From Allobrachymonas denitrificans DSM 15123 (lineage in GTDB: Bacteria; Pseudomonadota; Gammaproteobacteria; Burkholderiales; Burkholderiaceae_C): a DNA stretch of 64,000 nt. This document shows positions 1 through 8,634 of this stretch, piece by piece. The DNA is taken from positions 372,001 to 436,000 of the forward strand of contig NZ_FOCW01000001.1 in assembly GCF_900110225.1 (NCBI RefSeq). The letters run 5' to 3'. Positions within the stretch are counted from its first letter, which is position 1, and the number at the start of each line of letters is the position of its first letter. Made by a program: the position numbers and the translations under genes. The notes beneath the pieces were generated by a model. It worked only from the letters and a program-made list of their open reading frames with translations. It was not told the DNA's origin and ran no database searches.

Positions 1-1
1 C

Positions 2-1012
2 CACTCCAACGCCACTGCCCAGCTGGTTCTGGACAAGGCCCGTGGCACCCTGATCGGCCAGCCGAACAAGGGCCTGCAGGCCATGTTCGTGATGATGAAC
101 GCGGCACGCCTGGGCGTGGGCAACCAGTCCCTGGGCCTGACCGAAGTAGCGTTCCAGAACGCACTGGCCTATGCCAAGGACCGCATCCAGATGCGCAGCC
201 TGTCTGGCGTGAAGGCCAAGGACAAGCCGGCCGATCCGATCATCGTGCACCCCGACGTTCGCCGCATGCTGCTGACGGCCAAGGCCTACGCCGAAGGCGG
301 CCGTGCGCTGAGCGTGTACGCCGGCATGCTGCTGGACAAGGAACACCATCACCCCGACGAGAAGGTGCGCAAGGACTCCGGCGAGATCCTGGCCCTGCTG
401 ACCCCGATCGTGAAGGCCTTCCTGACCGAGAACGGCTTCAAGGCCACGGTGGAATGCCAGCAGGTGTTCGGCGGCCACGGTTACATCAAGGAATGGGGCA
501 TGGAGCAGTTCGTGCGCGATGCCCGCATCAACATGATCTACGAAGGCACCAACACCGTGCAGGCGCTCGACCTGCTGGGCCGCAAGGTGCTGGGCAACCA
601 GGGCGCCACGCTGAAGAAATTCGGCAAGGAAATCGCCGTGTTCATCGAGGCCGAAGGCGTGAACGAGAAGATGGCCGAGTTCATCAACCCGCTCGCCATG
701 CTGGCCGACCAGATGACCAAGTTCACCACCGAGATCGGCTTCCGCGGCTTCCAGAACGCCGATGAAGTGGGCGCCGCCGCCTTCGACTACATGAAGGTCG
801 CCGGCCATCTGGTGTTTGCCTACATGTTCGCCCGCATGGCCCAGGTGGCCCTGCAGAAGATTGCCGAAGGCAACACCGATCCGTTCTACCAGGGCAAGCT
901 GCAGACGGCACGTTTCTACTTCGCCAAGCTGTTCCCCGAAACGCTGACGCTGATGAAGACGGCGCGCAACGGCGTGAAGGTGCTGCTGGATACCGACGCG
1001 GCCCTGGCCTGA
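2..1012 (+). CDS. acyl-CoA dehydrogenase, C-terminal part (5' end outside window)
   Basis: Flavin-dependent acyl-CoA dehydrogenase that makes trans-2-enoyl-CoA in the first step of beta-oxidation. The reading frame is open from base 2, so the gene begins outside the window; about 336 codons are present of a family length near 600. The segment QVFGGHGYIKEWGMEQ followed by RDARINMIYEGTN is the typical flavin/substrate-binding end of the catalytic domain, and the Glu of YEGTN is the expected catalytic base. About 140 further residues form the extra C-terminal domain seen in long bacterial enzymes of this type. It heads a co-directional fad cluster. Chain-length specificity cannot be read from sequence. 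Confidence 0.9.
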   Translation, partial: HSNATAQLVLDKARGTLIGQPNKGLQAMFVMMNAARLGVGNQSLGLTEVAFQNALAYAKDRIQMRSLSGVKAKDKPADPIIVHPDVRRMLLTAKAYAEGGRALSVYAGMLLDKEHHHPDEKVRKDSGEILALLTPIVKAFLTENGFKATVECQQVFGGHGYIKEWGMEQFVRDARINMIYEGTNTVQALDLLGRKVLGNQGATLKKFGKEIAVFIEAEGVNEKMAEFINPLAMLADQMTKFTTEIGFRGFQNADEVGAAAFDYMKVAGHLVFAYMFARMAQVALQKIAEGNTDPFYQGKLQTARFYFAKLFPETLTLMKTARNGVKVLLDTDAALA

Positions 1013-1108
1013 TCGATGACTGCCGCAGGCGGGACATGCCTGCCTGCGGAACTTTCCCTTTCCTTTCCATCCCCCTACATACGCATTACATATTTCCAGG
1101 AGACAAGG

Positions 1109-1546
1109 ATGAAAAAGATCACCACTTTCGCTCTGGGCCTGCTGCTGGCAGGCGTTTCCTTCGCTTCCGACATGACGCCCGTGGGCACCTGGCGCAGCAT
1201 CGATGACAAGACCGGCGCTGCCAAGGCACAGATCGTCATCAGCGACAAGGGCGGCGTGCTGAGCGGCCGCATCGAGAAGCTGCTGCGCAAGGAAGCCGAC
1301 CAGAACGCCGTGTGCGAGAAATGCACTGACGACCGCAAGGGCAAGCCCATGGTGGGCCTGGAAATCATCCGTGGTGCCAAGAAGGCCGACGGCAAGGATG
1401 TGTGGGAAGACGGCAAGATTCTTGACCCGGAAAGCGGCAAGAACTACACGCTGCGCCTGACCCCGAAGGACGGCGGCAGCAAGCTGGATGTGCGTGGCTC
1501 GGTGCTGGGCATCGGCCGTACGCAGACCTGGGTGCGTGTGAAGTAA
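1109..1546 (+). CDS. DUF2147 family exported protein
   Basis: A 145-residue protein with a Sec signal peptide at residues 1-20 (MKK start, hydrophobic core, predicted cut after SFAS) and a mature part of the DUF2147 type, marked by PVGTWRSIDDKTG near the start and the AQIVISDKGGVLSGRIEKL stretch. Two cysteines in the CEKC arrangement could form a disulfide. The start is chosen because AGGAGACAAGG stands directly before the ATG; an upstream in-frame ATG at 1016 would put 31 residues before the signal peptide. The family is envelope-located with no settled biochemical role. It sits between beta-oxidation genes and may share their transcript. Confidence 0.8.
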   Translation: MKKITTFALGLLLAGVSFASDMTPVGTWRSIDDKTGAAKAQIVISDKGGVLSGRIEKLLRKEADQNAVCEKCTDDRKGKPMVGLEIIRGAKKADGKDVWEDGKILDPESGKNYTLRLTPKDGGSKLDVRGSVLGIGRTQTWVRVK

Positions 1547-1635
1547 GCCGCGCGCCTGACCAACCGACAACCGACTGCCGGAGCCGGCGCTGCAGCATGG
1601 GCTGACAGCCCGCCCGGCGGATCAGAAAGAGAGCC

Positions 1636-4035
1636 ATGTCCCGATTCCAAGTGAAGAAAGTCGCCGTGCTGGGCGCCGGCGTGATGGGTGCGCAGATTGC
1701 CGCCCACCTCGTCAACGTGAAGGTGCCGGTGGTGCTGTTCGACCTGCCCGCCAAGGAAGGCCCGAAGAACGGCATCGCGCTCAAGGCCATCGAGAACCTG
1801 AAGAAGCTCAAGCCCTCGCCGCTGGGCGTGGCCGATGATGCCGGGCTGATCCAGCCCGCCAACTACGAAGAGCACATGGGCCTGCTCAACGAGTGCGACC
1901 TGGTGATCGAGGCGATTGCCGAGCGCATGGACTGGAAGACGGACCTGTACCACAAGATTGCGCCGCACGTGGCCCCGCACGCCATCCTGGCGTCCAACAC
2001 CTCCGGCCTGAGCATCACGCAACTGAGCGAGGCGCTGCCCGAGAGCATCCGCCCGCGCTTCTGCGGCATCCACTTCTTCAACCCGCCGCGCTACATGTAC
2101 CTGGTGGAGCTGATTGCCACCCCGAGCACGCAGCCGCAGATCCTGGACGATCTGGAAACCTTTGCCGTCAGCGTGCTGGGCAAGGGCGTGGTGCGCGCCA
2201 AGGACACCCCCAACTTCATCGCCAACCGCGTCGGCATCTTCGGCATGCTGAGCACCATGATCGAGGCCGAGAAGTACGGCCTGACCTACGACGTGGTGGA
2301 TGACCTGACCGGCAAGAAGCTGGGCCGTGCCAGCTCCGGCACCTTCCGCACCGCGGACGTGGTGGGCATCGACACCATGGCGCATGTGATCAAGACCATG
2401 CAGACCAACCTGACGGAGGAGAGCGATTCGTTCTACCGTCACTTCGGCACGCCGGGTGTGGTGGCCAAGCTGATCGAGAAGGGCAATCTGGGCCAGAAGA
2501 CCAAGGCCGGTTTCTTCAAGAAGGTCGGCCGCGACATCCTGCGCTACGACTTCGAGAGCGACGAATACGTGCCTTCCGGCGAGAAGAGCGACGAGGTGTA
2601 TGGCCGCATGCTGAAGAAGCCCGCTGCCGAACGCCTGAAGCTGCTGCGCAATGCCGAAGGCAATCAGGGCAAGTTCGTCTGGGCCGTGCTGCGCGACCAG
2701 ATGCACTACGCCGCCGTGCACCTGCAGGACATCGCCCACAACGCCCGCGACGTGGACTTTGCCATGCGCTGGGGCTACGGCAGCAAGCAGGGCCCGTTCG
2801 AGCTGTGGCAGGAAGCCGGCTGGCTTGACGTGGCGAAGATGATCCAGGAAGACATCGACAAGGGCGAAACCCTGAGCAGCCAGCCGCTGCCCGAATGGGT
2901 GTTCAAGGGCCCGGTGGCGGACGCTGGCGGCGTGCACACGGCGCAGGGCTCGTTCAACCCGACGACCGGCCAGTTCGAGCCGCGCTCCGGCCTGCCGGTG
3001 TACCAGCACCAGCACTTCCCCGAGAACGTGCTGGGCAGCGAAGCACCCGATCCGGCCACCGCCGGCAAGACGATCCACGAAGACGGCGCCGTGCGCCTGT
3101 GGACGCTGGATGACGAGGTGCTGATCGCCACCATCAAGACCAAGATGCACACCATCAGCCCCGACGTGGGTGAGGGTCTGGCACAGGCGGTGGAACTGGC
3201 CGAGAAGGACTACCAGGGTCTGGTGATCTGGTCCAACGACGAGTGGTTCAGTGCCGGTGCCGACCTGCAGACCGTGCTGCCCGCCTTCATGGCCGGTGGT
3301 GCCATCACCGTGAACGGCATGGAGCAGGAACTGCAGGAACTGATGCTGCGCCTGCGCTATGCCCAGGTGCCCACCATCTCCGCCGTGCGCGGTCTGGCGC
3401 TGGGCGGCGGCTGCGAAATGGCCGTCTACAGCAGTGCCCGTGTGGTCGCCATGGAAAGCTACATCGGCTTGGTGGAAGTGGGCGTGGGCCTGATTCCGGG
3501 TGCCGGCGGCCTGACCTACATCGCCCGCCGCGCGGCCGAGAACGCCGAAAAGAGCACCGGCAAGGACCTGCTGCCCTTCCTGACCGAGGGCTTCACCAGC
3601 GCCGCCATGGCCAAGGTGGGCACCAGCGCGCTGGAAAGCCGCAAGCTCGGCTACGTGCTGGACAGCGACGTGATCGTGGCCAACAAGGACGAGCTGCTCT
3701 ATGTGGCGATCCAGCAGGCCAAGGCCATGTTCCAGATGGGCTACCGCCCGCCGCACAAGCGCCTGTTCAAGGTGGCCGGCCGCGACGGCATCTCCACCAT
3801 CAAGGGCTCGCTGGTCAACATGCGCGACGGCGGCTTCATCAGCCAGCACGACTATGACATCGCCGGCATGATCGCCCACATCGTCTGCGGTGGCGACGTC
3901 GATCCCGGCACGCTGGTGAACGAGGAATACCTGATGCAGCTCGAGCGCGAGGCCTTCACCACGCTGCTGGGCCACCCCAAGACGCAGGATCGCATCATGT
4001 ACATGATGAACACCAACAAGCCGCTGCGCAACTGA
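1636..4035 (+). CDS. 3-hydroxyacyl-CoA dehydrogenase / enoyl-CoA hydratase two-domain protein
   Basis: Multifunctional beta-oxidation enzyme of 799 residues: hydration of enoyl-CoA and NAD-dependent oxidation of 3-hydroxyacyl-CoA. The domain order is dehydrogenase first, hydratase last. The Rossmann motif VLGAGVMGAQIAAHL lies at residues 10-24, the dehydrogenase C-terminal domain follows, and the crotonase fold occupies about residues 480-690 with LALGGGCEMA near 585 and GLVEVGVGLIPGAGG just after, giving the oxyanion hole and catalytic glutamates. This order matches FadN-type proteins rather than E. coli FadB, where the hydratase comes first. A thiolase gene starts 19 bp downstream, so the two probably act as one beta-oxidation unit. 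Confidence 0.93.
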   Translation: MSRFQVKKVAVLGAGVMGAQIAAHLVNVKVPVVLFDLPAKEGPKNGIALKAIENLKKLKPSPLGVADDAGLIQPANYEEHMGLLNECDLVIEAIAERMDWKTDLYHKIAPHVAPHAILASNTSGLSITQLSEALPESIRPRFCGIHFFNPPRYMYLVELIATPSTQPQILDDLETFAVSVLGKGVVRAKDTPNFIANRVGIFGMLSTMIEAEKYGLTYDVVDDLTGKKLGRASSGTFRTADVVGIDTMAHVIKTMQTNLTEESDSFYRHFGTPGVVAKLIEKGNLGQKTKAGFFKKVGRDILRYDFESDEYVPSGEKSDEVYGRMLKKPAAERLKLLRNAEGNQGKFVWAVLRDQMHYAAVHLQDIAHNARDVDFAMRWGYGSKQGPFELWQEAGWLDVAKMIQEDIDKGETLSSQPLPEWVFKGPVADAGGVHTAQGSFNPTTGQFEPRSGLPVYQHQHFPENVLGSEAPDPATAGKTIHEDGAVRLWTLDDEVLIATIKTKMHTISPDVGEGLAQAVELAEKDYQGLVIWSNDEWFSAGADLQTVLPAFMAGGAITVNGMEQELQELMLRLRYAQVPTISAVRGLALGGGCEMAVYSSARVVAMESYIGLVEVGVGLIPGAGGLTYIARRAAENAEKSTGKDLLPFLTEGFTSAAMAKVGTSALESRKLGYVLDSDVIVANKDELLYVAIQQAKAMFQMGYRPPHKRLFKVAGRDGISTIKGSLVNMRDGGFISQHDYDIAGMIAHIVCGGDVDPGTLVNEEYLMQLEREAFTTLLGHPKTQDRIMYMMNTNKPLRN

Positions 4036-4054
4036 GCGAGGACAGAGAATCACC

Positions 4055-5251
4055 ATGAGCAAGCAAATGCAAGACGCTTACATCGTTGCGGCCACCCGTA
4101 CCCCCATCGGCCGCTCGCACAAGGGCTTTTTCCGCAACACCCGTCCCGAAACCCTGCTGGTCAAGGCGATCCAGTCGGCCATGGCGCAGGCGCCGGGGCT
4201 GGATCCGAACAGCATCGAGGACGTGATTTGCGGCTGTGCCATTCCCGAGGCACAGCAGGGTCTGAATGTGGCGCGCATCGGCGCCGTGCTGGCCGGCCTG
4301 CCCACCAGCGTGGGCGGCATCACCGTGAACCGCTTCTGCGCTTCCGGCCTGAGCGCCGTGGCCATGGCGGCCGACCGCATCCGCGTGGGCGAAGCCGACG
4401 TGATGATCGCCGCCGGTGTGGAAAGCATGAGCATGGTGCCCATGATGGGCAATGCGCCCTCGCTGCACCCCGACATCTTCAAGAGCGATGACGTGGGCAT
4501 TGCCTACGGCATGGGCCTGACCGCCGAGAAGGTGGCACAGCAGTGGAAGGTCAGCCGCGAGGCGCAGGACGCCTTCGCCGTCGAATCGCACCGCCGCGCC
4601 ATCGCCGCCATGCAGTCCGGCCAGTTCAAGGACGAGATCACGCCGGTCGAGATCGAGGAGCGCAGCCTGGACCTGGCCAGCGGCAAGGTCAACATCAGCA
4701 CGCGCATCGTCGATCTGGACGAAGGCGCCCGGCCGGACACCACCATGGAAGGCCTGGCCAAGCTGCGCACCGTGTTTGCGGCGCGTGGCACCGTCACCGC
4801 CGGCAACAGCTCGCAAACCTCGGACGGCGCCGGTGCGCTGATCCTGGCCAGCGAAGCCGCGGTGAAGAAGTACAACCTGCAGCCGCTGGCGCGCTTCGTC
4901 AGCTTCGCCAGCAAGGGCGTGCCGCCGGCCATCATGGGCATCGGCCCGATCGAGGCGATTCCTGCCGCGCTGCGCTATGCCGGCCTGAAGCAGGACGATA
5001 TCGACTGGTTCGAACTGAACGAGGCGTTTGCCGCCCAGTCGCTGGCCGTGGTCAACACGCTGGGCCTGGATACCGCCAAGGTCAACCCCATGGGCGGTGC
5101 CATTGCGCTGGGCCACCCGCTGGGCGCCACCGGTGCCATCCGTTCCGCCACCGTGGTGCACGCGCTGCGCCGCAACAACCTGAAGTACGGCATGGTCACC
5201 ATGTGTGTCGGCATGGGGCAGGGCGCTGCCGGCATTTTCGAGCGCGTCTGA
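4055..5251 (+). CDS. fadA: acetyl-CoA C-acyltransferase (beta-oxidation thiolase)
   Basis: Thiolase of 398 residues that cleaves 3-ketoacyl-CoA to acetyl-CoA and a shortened acyl-CoA. The three catalytic residues are visible: the nucleophilic Cys95 in NRFCASGLS, His354 in GHPLGATGA, and Cys384 in MCVGMGQGAAG. Length is normal for the family. It directly follows the dehydrogenase/hydratase gene and is followed by an intrinsic terminator, so it ends that transcription unit. Degradative thiolase is favoured over the biosynthetic type by the operon context. The gene symbol follows function; some annotations would use fadI or a generic thiolase name. Confidence 0.92.
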   Translation: MSKQMQDAYIVAATRTPIGRSHKGFFRNTRPETLLVKAIQSAMAQAPGLDPNSIEDVICGCAIPEAQQGLNVARIGAVLAGLPTSVGGITVNRFCASGLSAVAMAADRIRVGEADVMIAAGVESMSMVPMMGNAPSLHPDIFKSDDVGIAYGMGLTAEKVAQQWKVSREAQDAFAVESHRRAIAAMQSGQFKDEITPVEIEERSLDLASGKVNISTRIVDLDEGARPDTTMEGLAKLRTVFAARGTVTAGNSSQTSDGAGALILASEAAVKKYNLQPLARFVSFASKGVPPAIMGIGPIEAIPAALRYAGLKQDDIDWFELNEAFAAQSLAVVNTLGLDTAKVNPMGGAIALGHPLGATGAIRSATVVHALRRNNLKYGMVTMCVGMGQGAAGIFERV

Positions 5252-5274
5252 TCGTCCTCGGCAATGCGCAGAGA

Positions 5275-5297
5275 GGCCGCCGCGTGCGGCCTTTTTT
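5275..5297 (+). terminator. intrinsic terminator after fadA
   Basis: Perfect 6-bp GC stem (GGCCGC / GCGGCC) with a 5-base loop followed by six T residues, 23 bases after the thiolase stop codon. It separates the fad operon from the enoyl-CoA hydratase gene, which therefore needs its own promoter between about 5300 and 5440. Confidence 0.85.
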
Positions 5298-5452
5298 CCG
5301 GGCAGGGATCTGCCACTGATCACACTGTGCGGTTGCGGGTGCTGCCGGGCCCCGCAAGCAGTTGTCGAGGGCTGCCGTATCATCCCTCCATCCACATTCA
5401 TGGTCTGGGCCGTTCCGGGGTCCGCCAGAGTCCTTTTACAGAGAAGCAACGC

Positions 5453-6217
5453 ATGTCCGACATCCTGTTCCATACCGAAAACGGCGTAGCCACCATCACC
5501 TTCGACCGCGTCGAGAAGAAGAACTCCTTCACCGCTGCCATGTATGCGGCGATGGCGCAGTTCCTGAAAGAGGCAGCGCAGGACGATGCCGTGCGCGTCG
5601 TCGTATTCCAGGGCCATCCCACGGTGTTTTCTGCCGGCAACGACATTGCCGATTTCCTGCACAATCCGCCGTCCACACCCGAGGCGCCGGTGTTCCAGTT
5701 CCTGCAGCAGATCAGCGGTTTCCCCAAGCCGGTGGTGGCAGCGGTAGCCGGCCCGGCGGTGGGCATCGGCACCACGCTGCTGTTCCATTGCGACCTGGTC
5801 TATGCTGGCGACAACGCGGCCTTTGCCATGCCCTTCGTGAACCTGGGCCTGTGCCCCGAGGCTGGCTCCAGCCTGCTGGCACCGCGCCTGATGGGCCATG
5901 CCCGCGCGGCCGAGGCGTTGCTGCTGGGCGAGCCTTTCCAGGCCGAAGCGGCGCTGGAAATGGGCCTGGTGAACCGCATCGTGCCGCCGACCGAGGTGAA
6001 CGCGCTGGCCCAGCGCCAGGCCGCCAAGCTGGCGAGCAAGCCCATGTCTTCGCTGCTGGAAACCAAGCGTCTGCTCACGCAGACACTGGCCAATGACATT
6101 CAGGTGCGCATGGCAGAAGAAGCCACCAGCTTCGGCCGCATGCTGCAGGAGCCGGCAGCGAAGGAGGCGTTTACAGCATTCATGGAGAAGCGGGTTCCCG
6201 ATTTCAGCAAGTGCTGA
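5453..6217 (+). CDS. enoyl-CoA hydratase/isomerase family protein
   Basis: Crotonase-fold protein of 254 residues, likely another enoyl-CoA hydratase or isomerase of fatty-acid or related CoA-ester breakdown. The oxyanion-hole segment SAGNDIADF and the GPAVGIGTTLLFHCDLVYA helix, with FVNLGLCPEAGSS after it, place it in the family; the Glu in LCPEAGSS could be catalytic. Only one clear acidic catalytic residue is obvious, which is more usual in isomerase-like members. The start is the ATG at 5453, which begins the family-typical N terminus and lies beyond the terminator; the frame stays open upstream to 5264 but that stretch shows no homology. Confidence 0.85.
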   Translation: MSDILFHTENGVATITFDRVEKKNSFTAAMYAAMAQFLKEAAQDDAVRVVVFQGHPTVFSAGNDIADFLHNPPSTPEAPVFQFLQQISGFPKPVVAAVAGPAVGIGTTLLFHCDLVYAGDNAAFAMPFVNLGLCPEAGSSLLAPRLMGHARAAEALLLGEPFQAEAALEMGLVNRIVPPTEVNALAQRQAAKLASKPMSSLLETKRLLTQTLANDIQVRMAEEATSFGRMLQEPAAKEAFTAFMEKRVPDFSKC

Positions 6218-6300
6218 AATCTGTGTGCCTCGCAAGAGGCACATCCGTGCAGCGGGGCGGGACTTTCGTCAAAACGGTGCCGGATTCAGCAAAATGCTGA
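6201..6300. repeat. three small inverted repeats between convergent genes
   Basis: Three hairpins lie between the hydratase and hemG ends. The first (6201-6220, ATTTCAGCA-AG-TGCTGAAAT) includes the hydratase stop codon. The second (6224-6243, TGTGCCTC-GCAA-GAGGCACA) has a GCAA tetraloop. The third (about 6286-6300, TCAGCA-AAA-TGCTGA) reuses the arm sequence of the first. None has a strong T tract. They could terminate transcription from both sides or protect mRNA 3' ends. Confidence 0.5.
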
Positions 6301-6302
6301 GC

Positions 6303-6830
6303 TTACTGTTCCGCCAGCTTGCGCCCGAACGCTTCCACCTGCGCCCAGTCGGTAAAGTCCGTCACCGAGCGCGGATCGGTCGGGCCCTTGGTCATCCACA
6401 TGATGAAGCGGATCACATTGCGGTCCAGCGGACCGAGCTGCGGGTAGTTGATCTTGCCGCCGAACACGCCGACCAGCGCGGGCTTCCACGGCACCTTGGC
6501 CAGAAACTTGCGCGTGTAGGGGTTGGTTTCGGCGGTCTGCTTGGCCGGCTTGCGCGCCACGGCATTGACGGCATAGAAGGCGCTCGGCTTGCTTGCCAGC
6601 AGGGCAGCGTTGCGCTCGACGAACTGGTACAGCGCCGGCCGGAAATGCCCGTAGCGGATGCTGGCGCCGATCACGATCTGGTCGTAGTCGGCCAGCGGCA
6701 GCGAGGGAGTCTGCTCCAGCTGCACCAGTTCGGGCGTGTGGCCAAGGGCAGCCAGCTGTTCTTGCAGGCGGCGGCCGATCTCCACGGTGTGGCCATCGAC
6801 GGTGGAGCAGGCAATCAAAATTCGTTTCAT
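6303..6830 (-). CDS. hemG: menaquinone-type protoporphyrinogen IX dehydrogenase HemG
   Basis: Flavodoxin-like enzyme of 175 residues that oxidises protoporphyrinogen IX to protoporphyrin IX, passing electrons to the quinone pool; it acts at the inner face of the membrane. The N terminus MKRILIACSTVDGHT is the FMN phosphate-binding loop. IVIGASIRYGHF, SAFYAVNAVARKP, TNPYTRKFL and the late TDWAQVEAFGRKLA closely follow E. coli HemG as I remember it, including the long insertion that separates HemG from ordinary flavodoxins. It is convergent with the enoyl-CoA hydratase and not in a heme operon; hemE is 41 kb away in this window. Confidence 0.9.
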   Translation of the reverse strand: MKRILIACSTVDGHTVEIGRRLQEQLAALGHTPELVQLEQTPSLPLADYDQIVIGASIRYGHFRPALYQFVERNAALLASKPSAFYAVNAVARKPAKQTAETNPYTRKFLAKVPWKPALVGVFGGKINYPQLGPLDRNVIRFIMWMTKGPTDPRSVTDFTDWAQVEAFGRKLAEQ

Positions 6831-6925
6831 GGAGCGGGCCGCTTGGGCGGCAATCAGGAAAGACAGCGCCGACGCTGCCTACAATTCGACACAATAGCGA
6901 TCATACCCACGCAGGACATTCCATC

Positions 6926-7429
6926 ATGACAACAGCCCCCCGTTCCCTTCCCTTCGACCAGCTGTCCCAGGTCATTCTGGAGGAGGAGTTCCTGCGTGCT
7001 TCGGTCGAGATCTTCGAAGAAAAGATCACCTTCAACAAGCTGCTCGGCCTGCGCGCCACCCGCTGCACCCCGCTGGTCAGCGAAGCCATGCTGGAGATGC
7101 GCCCCGAGCTGATCGGCCATTATGGCCACAATCGCATCCACGGCGGCGTGATCAGCGCCTCGCTGGATACCGTGGGTGGCCTGGCGGTGATGAACGCCAT
7201 CGGCGCGCGTTATGCGCATGAACCTGTCGAGCAGCGTCTGCAGCACTTCTCGCGCCTGGGCACCATCGACCTGCGTGTGGACTACCTGCATCCCGGCATT
7301 GGCACACGCTTCCGCATGCGCGCCGAGGTGCTGCGACTGGGCGCGCGGCTGGCCAGCACGCGCATGGAATTCATGTCGGAAGAGGGCAAGGTGCTGTCGT
7401 TGGGGACGGCGTCCTATATCGTCTCCTGA
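6926..7429 (+). CDS. hotdog-fold thioesterase family protein (YigI-like)
   Basis: A 167-residue hotdog-fold protein resembling the PaaI/YigI thioesterases that hydrolyse acyl-CoA. The family core HNRIHGGVISASLDTVGGLAVM carries the usual His-Gly-Gly loop before the long central helix, and TIDLRVDYLHPGIGTRFRMRAEVLRLG forms the central beta strands. The ATG at 6926 is chosen because the family-like sequence begins there; the longer open frame upstream overlaps hemG. A probable -10 box TACAAT lies near 6881. Substrate unknown. An unusual octamer array begins 79 bp after its stop codon. Confidence 0.8.
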   Translation: MTTAPRSLPFDQLSQVILEEEFLRASVEIFEEKITFNKLLGLRATRCTPLVSEAMLEMRPELIGHYGHNRIHGGVISASLDTVGGLAVMNAIGARYAHEPVEQRLQHFSRLGTIDLRVDYLHPGIGTRFRMRAEVLRLGARLASTRMEFMSEEGKVLSLGTASYIVS

Positions 7430-7508
7430 CGGGGGGCAGGGCGGGGATCGGGAAGCTCTGCGGGGCGTAGTCTCAGGTGGGCGCTGGCTGCCGGTCTGGA
7501 AAATTCGG

Positions 7509-7672
7509 CTCCCAAGCTCCCAAGCTCCCAAGCTCCCAAGCTCCCAAGCTCCCAAGCTCCCAAGCTCCCAAGCTCCCAAGCTCCCAAGCTCCCAAGCTCC
7601 CAAGCTCCCAAGCTCCCAAGCTCCCGAGCTCCCGAGCTCCAGGCACTCAGGCACTCAGGCACTCAGGCACTC
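7509..7672. repeat. compound octamer tandem array
   Basis: Fourteen perfect copies of the 8-mer CTCCCAAG (7509-7620), two variant copies CTCCCGAG (7621-7636), CTCC, then four copies of a second 8-mer AGGCACTC (7641-7672). The array fills the space between the convergent thioesterase and comF genes, and the end of the last AGGCACTC copy provides bases of the comF stop codon. Because 8 is not a multiple of 3, slippage by one unit would shift any frame reading through it. No stop codon occurs in several frames, so spurious open frames run through the array. Confidence 0.97.
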
Positions 7673-8609
7673 AGGCCGCCGTCTCGCGATCGAAGCTCGG
7701 TTTCTCGGTGGGCGCCAGCACCACGCCGACCACGGTGGAACAGCCAGCGCGCTGCAGCGCACGCGCAGCTTCCTGCAACGTCGTGCCGCTGGTCATCACG
7801 TCATCCACCAGCACTGCTCGGGCGCCATACAGTCGCGGGGCGTGCAGCGCCTTGGCCGCAAATGCATCCTGCAGGTTGCGCAGGCGCTCCTCCAGCGGCA
7901 GCGTGCTTTGTGCCGCGGTGTGCCGGGTACGCACCAGCCAGTCATGACGCAGACGCGCCTGTTGCGGTGCCAGTCCATGGTCGCGGGCAACCTGCCGGCG
8001 CAAGGCACGGGCGAGCAGCAGGGTCTGGCTGAAGCCGCGTTCAGCCAGGCGTTCGCGGTGCAAGGGCAGGGGCACCAGCACATCACATTGCTGCACCGCC
8101 TGCACGATGGCCGGCTGTGCTGCCATGCGCTCGGCCAGGGCAGCAGCCCAGCCCGGCTGTCGGCCAAACTTGAAGGCGTCGATACAGCCCTGCCATGGCC
8201 ATTGGTAGGAGAGGGCAGCGTGCACGGCATCCAGACCATCGAGTGGCTCTGTCTCACAGTCGCTGCAGAGTGGCGGTGCATTTTCGGTTGCATCAGGCAC
8301 ATCAAGTGCGAGGGCGGCTCCGCCATGCATCGGCGTTTCGGATGGAGCCAGGGAACTCTGCTTGCCGGGGAACTGGCTTTCCAGCCTGTCCTCCGGCAGC
8401 CGGATCGCACAACCCGGGCAGCGCAGCACCGGGCGTGCCTGCGCCGCAATGCATTCTGAGCAGATCAGCTCACGCGGCCAGCCGTGGCACACGGCGCAGC
8501 GTGCCGGCAGATGCAGGCCGCTGGTGAGACGTTGCAGCCAGCCCTGGCGATGCGCGGGGCGCAGGCGGGCGTGACGTGATGGCTTGTCCTTTTCCGAAGC
8601 AATGTTCAT
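7671..8609 (-). CDS. comF: ComF family phosphoribosyltransferase-like protein
   Basis: 312-residue ComF family protein. An N-terminal zinc-finger segment (CAVCHGWPRELICSEC, then CPGC) is followed by a type I phosphoribosyltransferase fold with the PRPP-loop motif AVLVDDVMTSGTTLQEAARAL near the C terminus. In naturally competent bacteria ComF acts in DNA uptake, working with PriA and DprA; elsewhere its role is unclear. The ATG at 8609 is chosen because it lies 6 bases after a TATAGT -10 box and starts the family-like sequence; the open frame continues upstream into the divergent bioC gene. The stop codon lies inside the octamer array. priA is also in this window, at 43-45 kb. Confidence 0.87.
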   Translation of the reverse strand: MNIASEKDKPSRHARLRPAHRQGWLQRLTSGLHLPARCAVCHGWPRELICSECIAAQARPVLRCPGCAIRLPEDRLESQFPGKQSSLAPSETPMHGGAALALDVPDATENAPPLCSDCETEPLDGLDAVHAALSYQWPWQGCIDAFKFGRQPGWAAALAERMAAQPAIVQAVQQCDVLVPLPLHRERLAERGFSQTLLLARALRRQVARDHGLAPQQARLRHDWLVRTRHTAAQSTLPLEERLRNLQDAFAAKALHAPRLYGARAVLVDDVMTSGTTLQEAARALQRAGCSTVVGVVLAPTEKPSFDRETAA

Positions 8610-8615
8610 GCCGGA

Positions 8616-8634
8616 ACTATATACTCCGTGACCT
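8616..8634. promoter_or_regulatory. overlapping back-to-back -10 boxes for comF and bioC
   Basis: Only 25 bp separate the comF and bioC start codons. The sequence ACTATATACT there reads TATACT on the plus strand (8620-8625, 9 bases before the bioC GTG) and TATAGT on the minus strand (8616-8621, 6 bases before the comF ATG). The two -10 boxes overlap by two bases, so the two polymerases would compete. -35 elements are poor and would lie within the opposing gene. Confidence 0.55.

Noticed and set aside
1444-4062. An 872-codon open frame on the minus strand
   Set aside because: It lies antisense to the FadN-like gene, is His/Gln/Gly/Val-rich in the way antisense frames of GC-rich genes are, and has no recognisable domain.
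3995-6244. A 749-codon open frame on the minus strand
   Set aside because: Antisense shadow of fadA and the enoyl-CoA hydratase; low-complexity composition and no motifs.
7477-7947. Open frames encoding SQAPKLPS-type repeats through the octamer array
   Set aside because: The array has no stop codons in several frames on both strands, so open frames arise automatically; none has a ribosome site or a domain.
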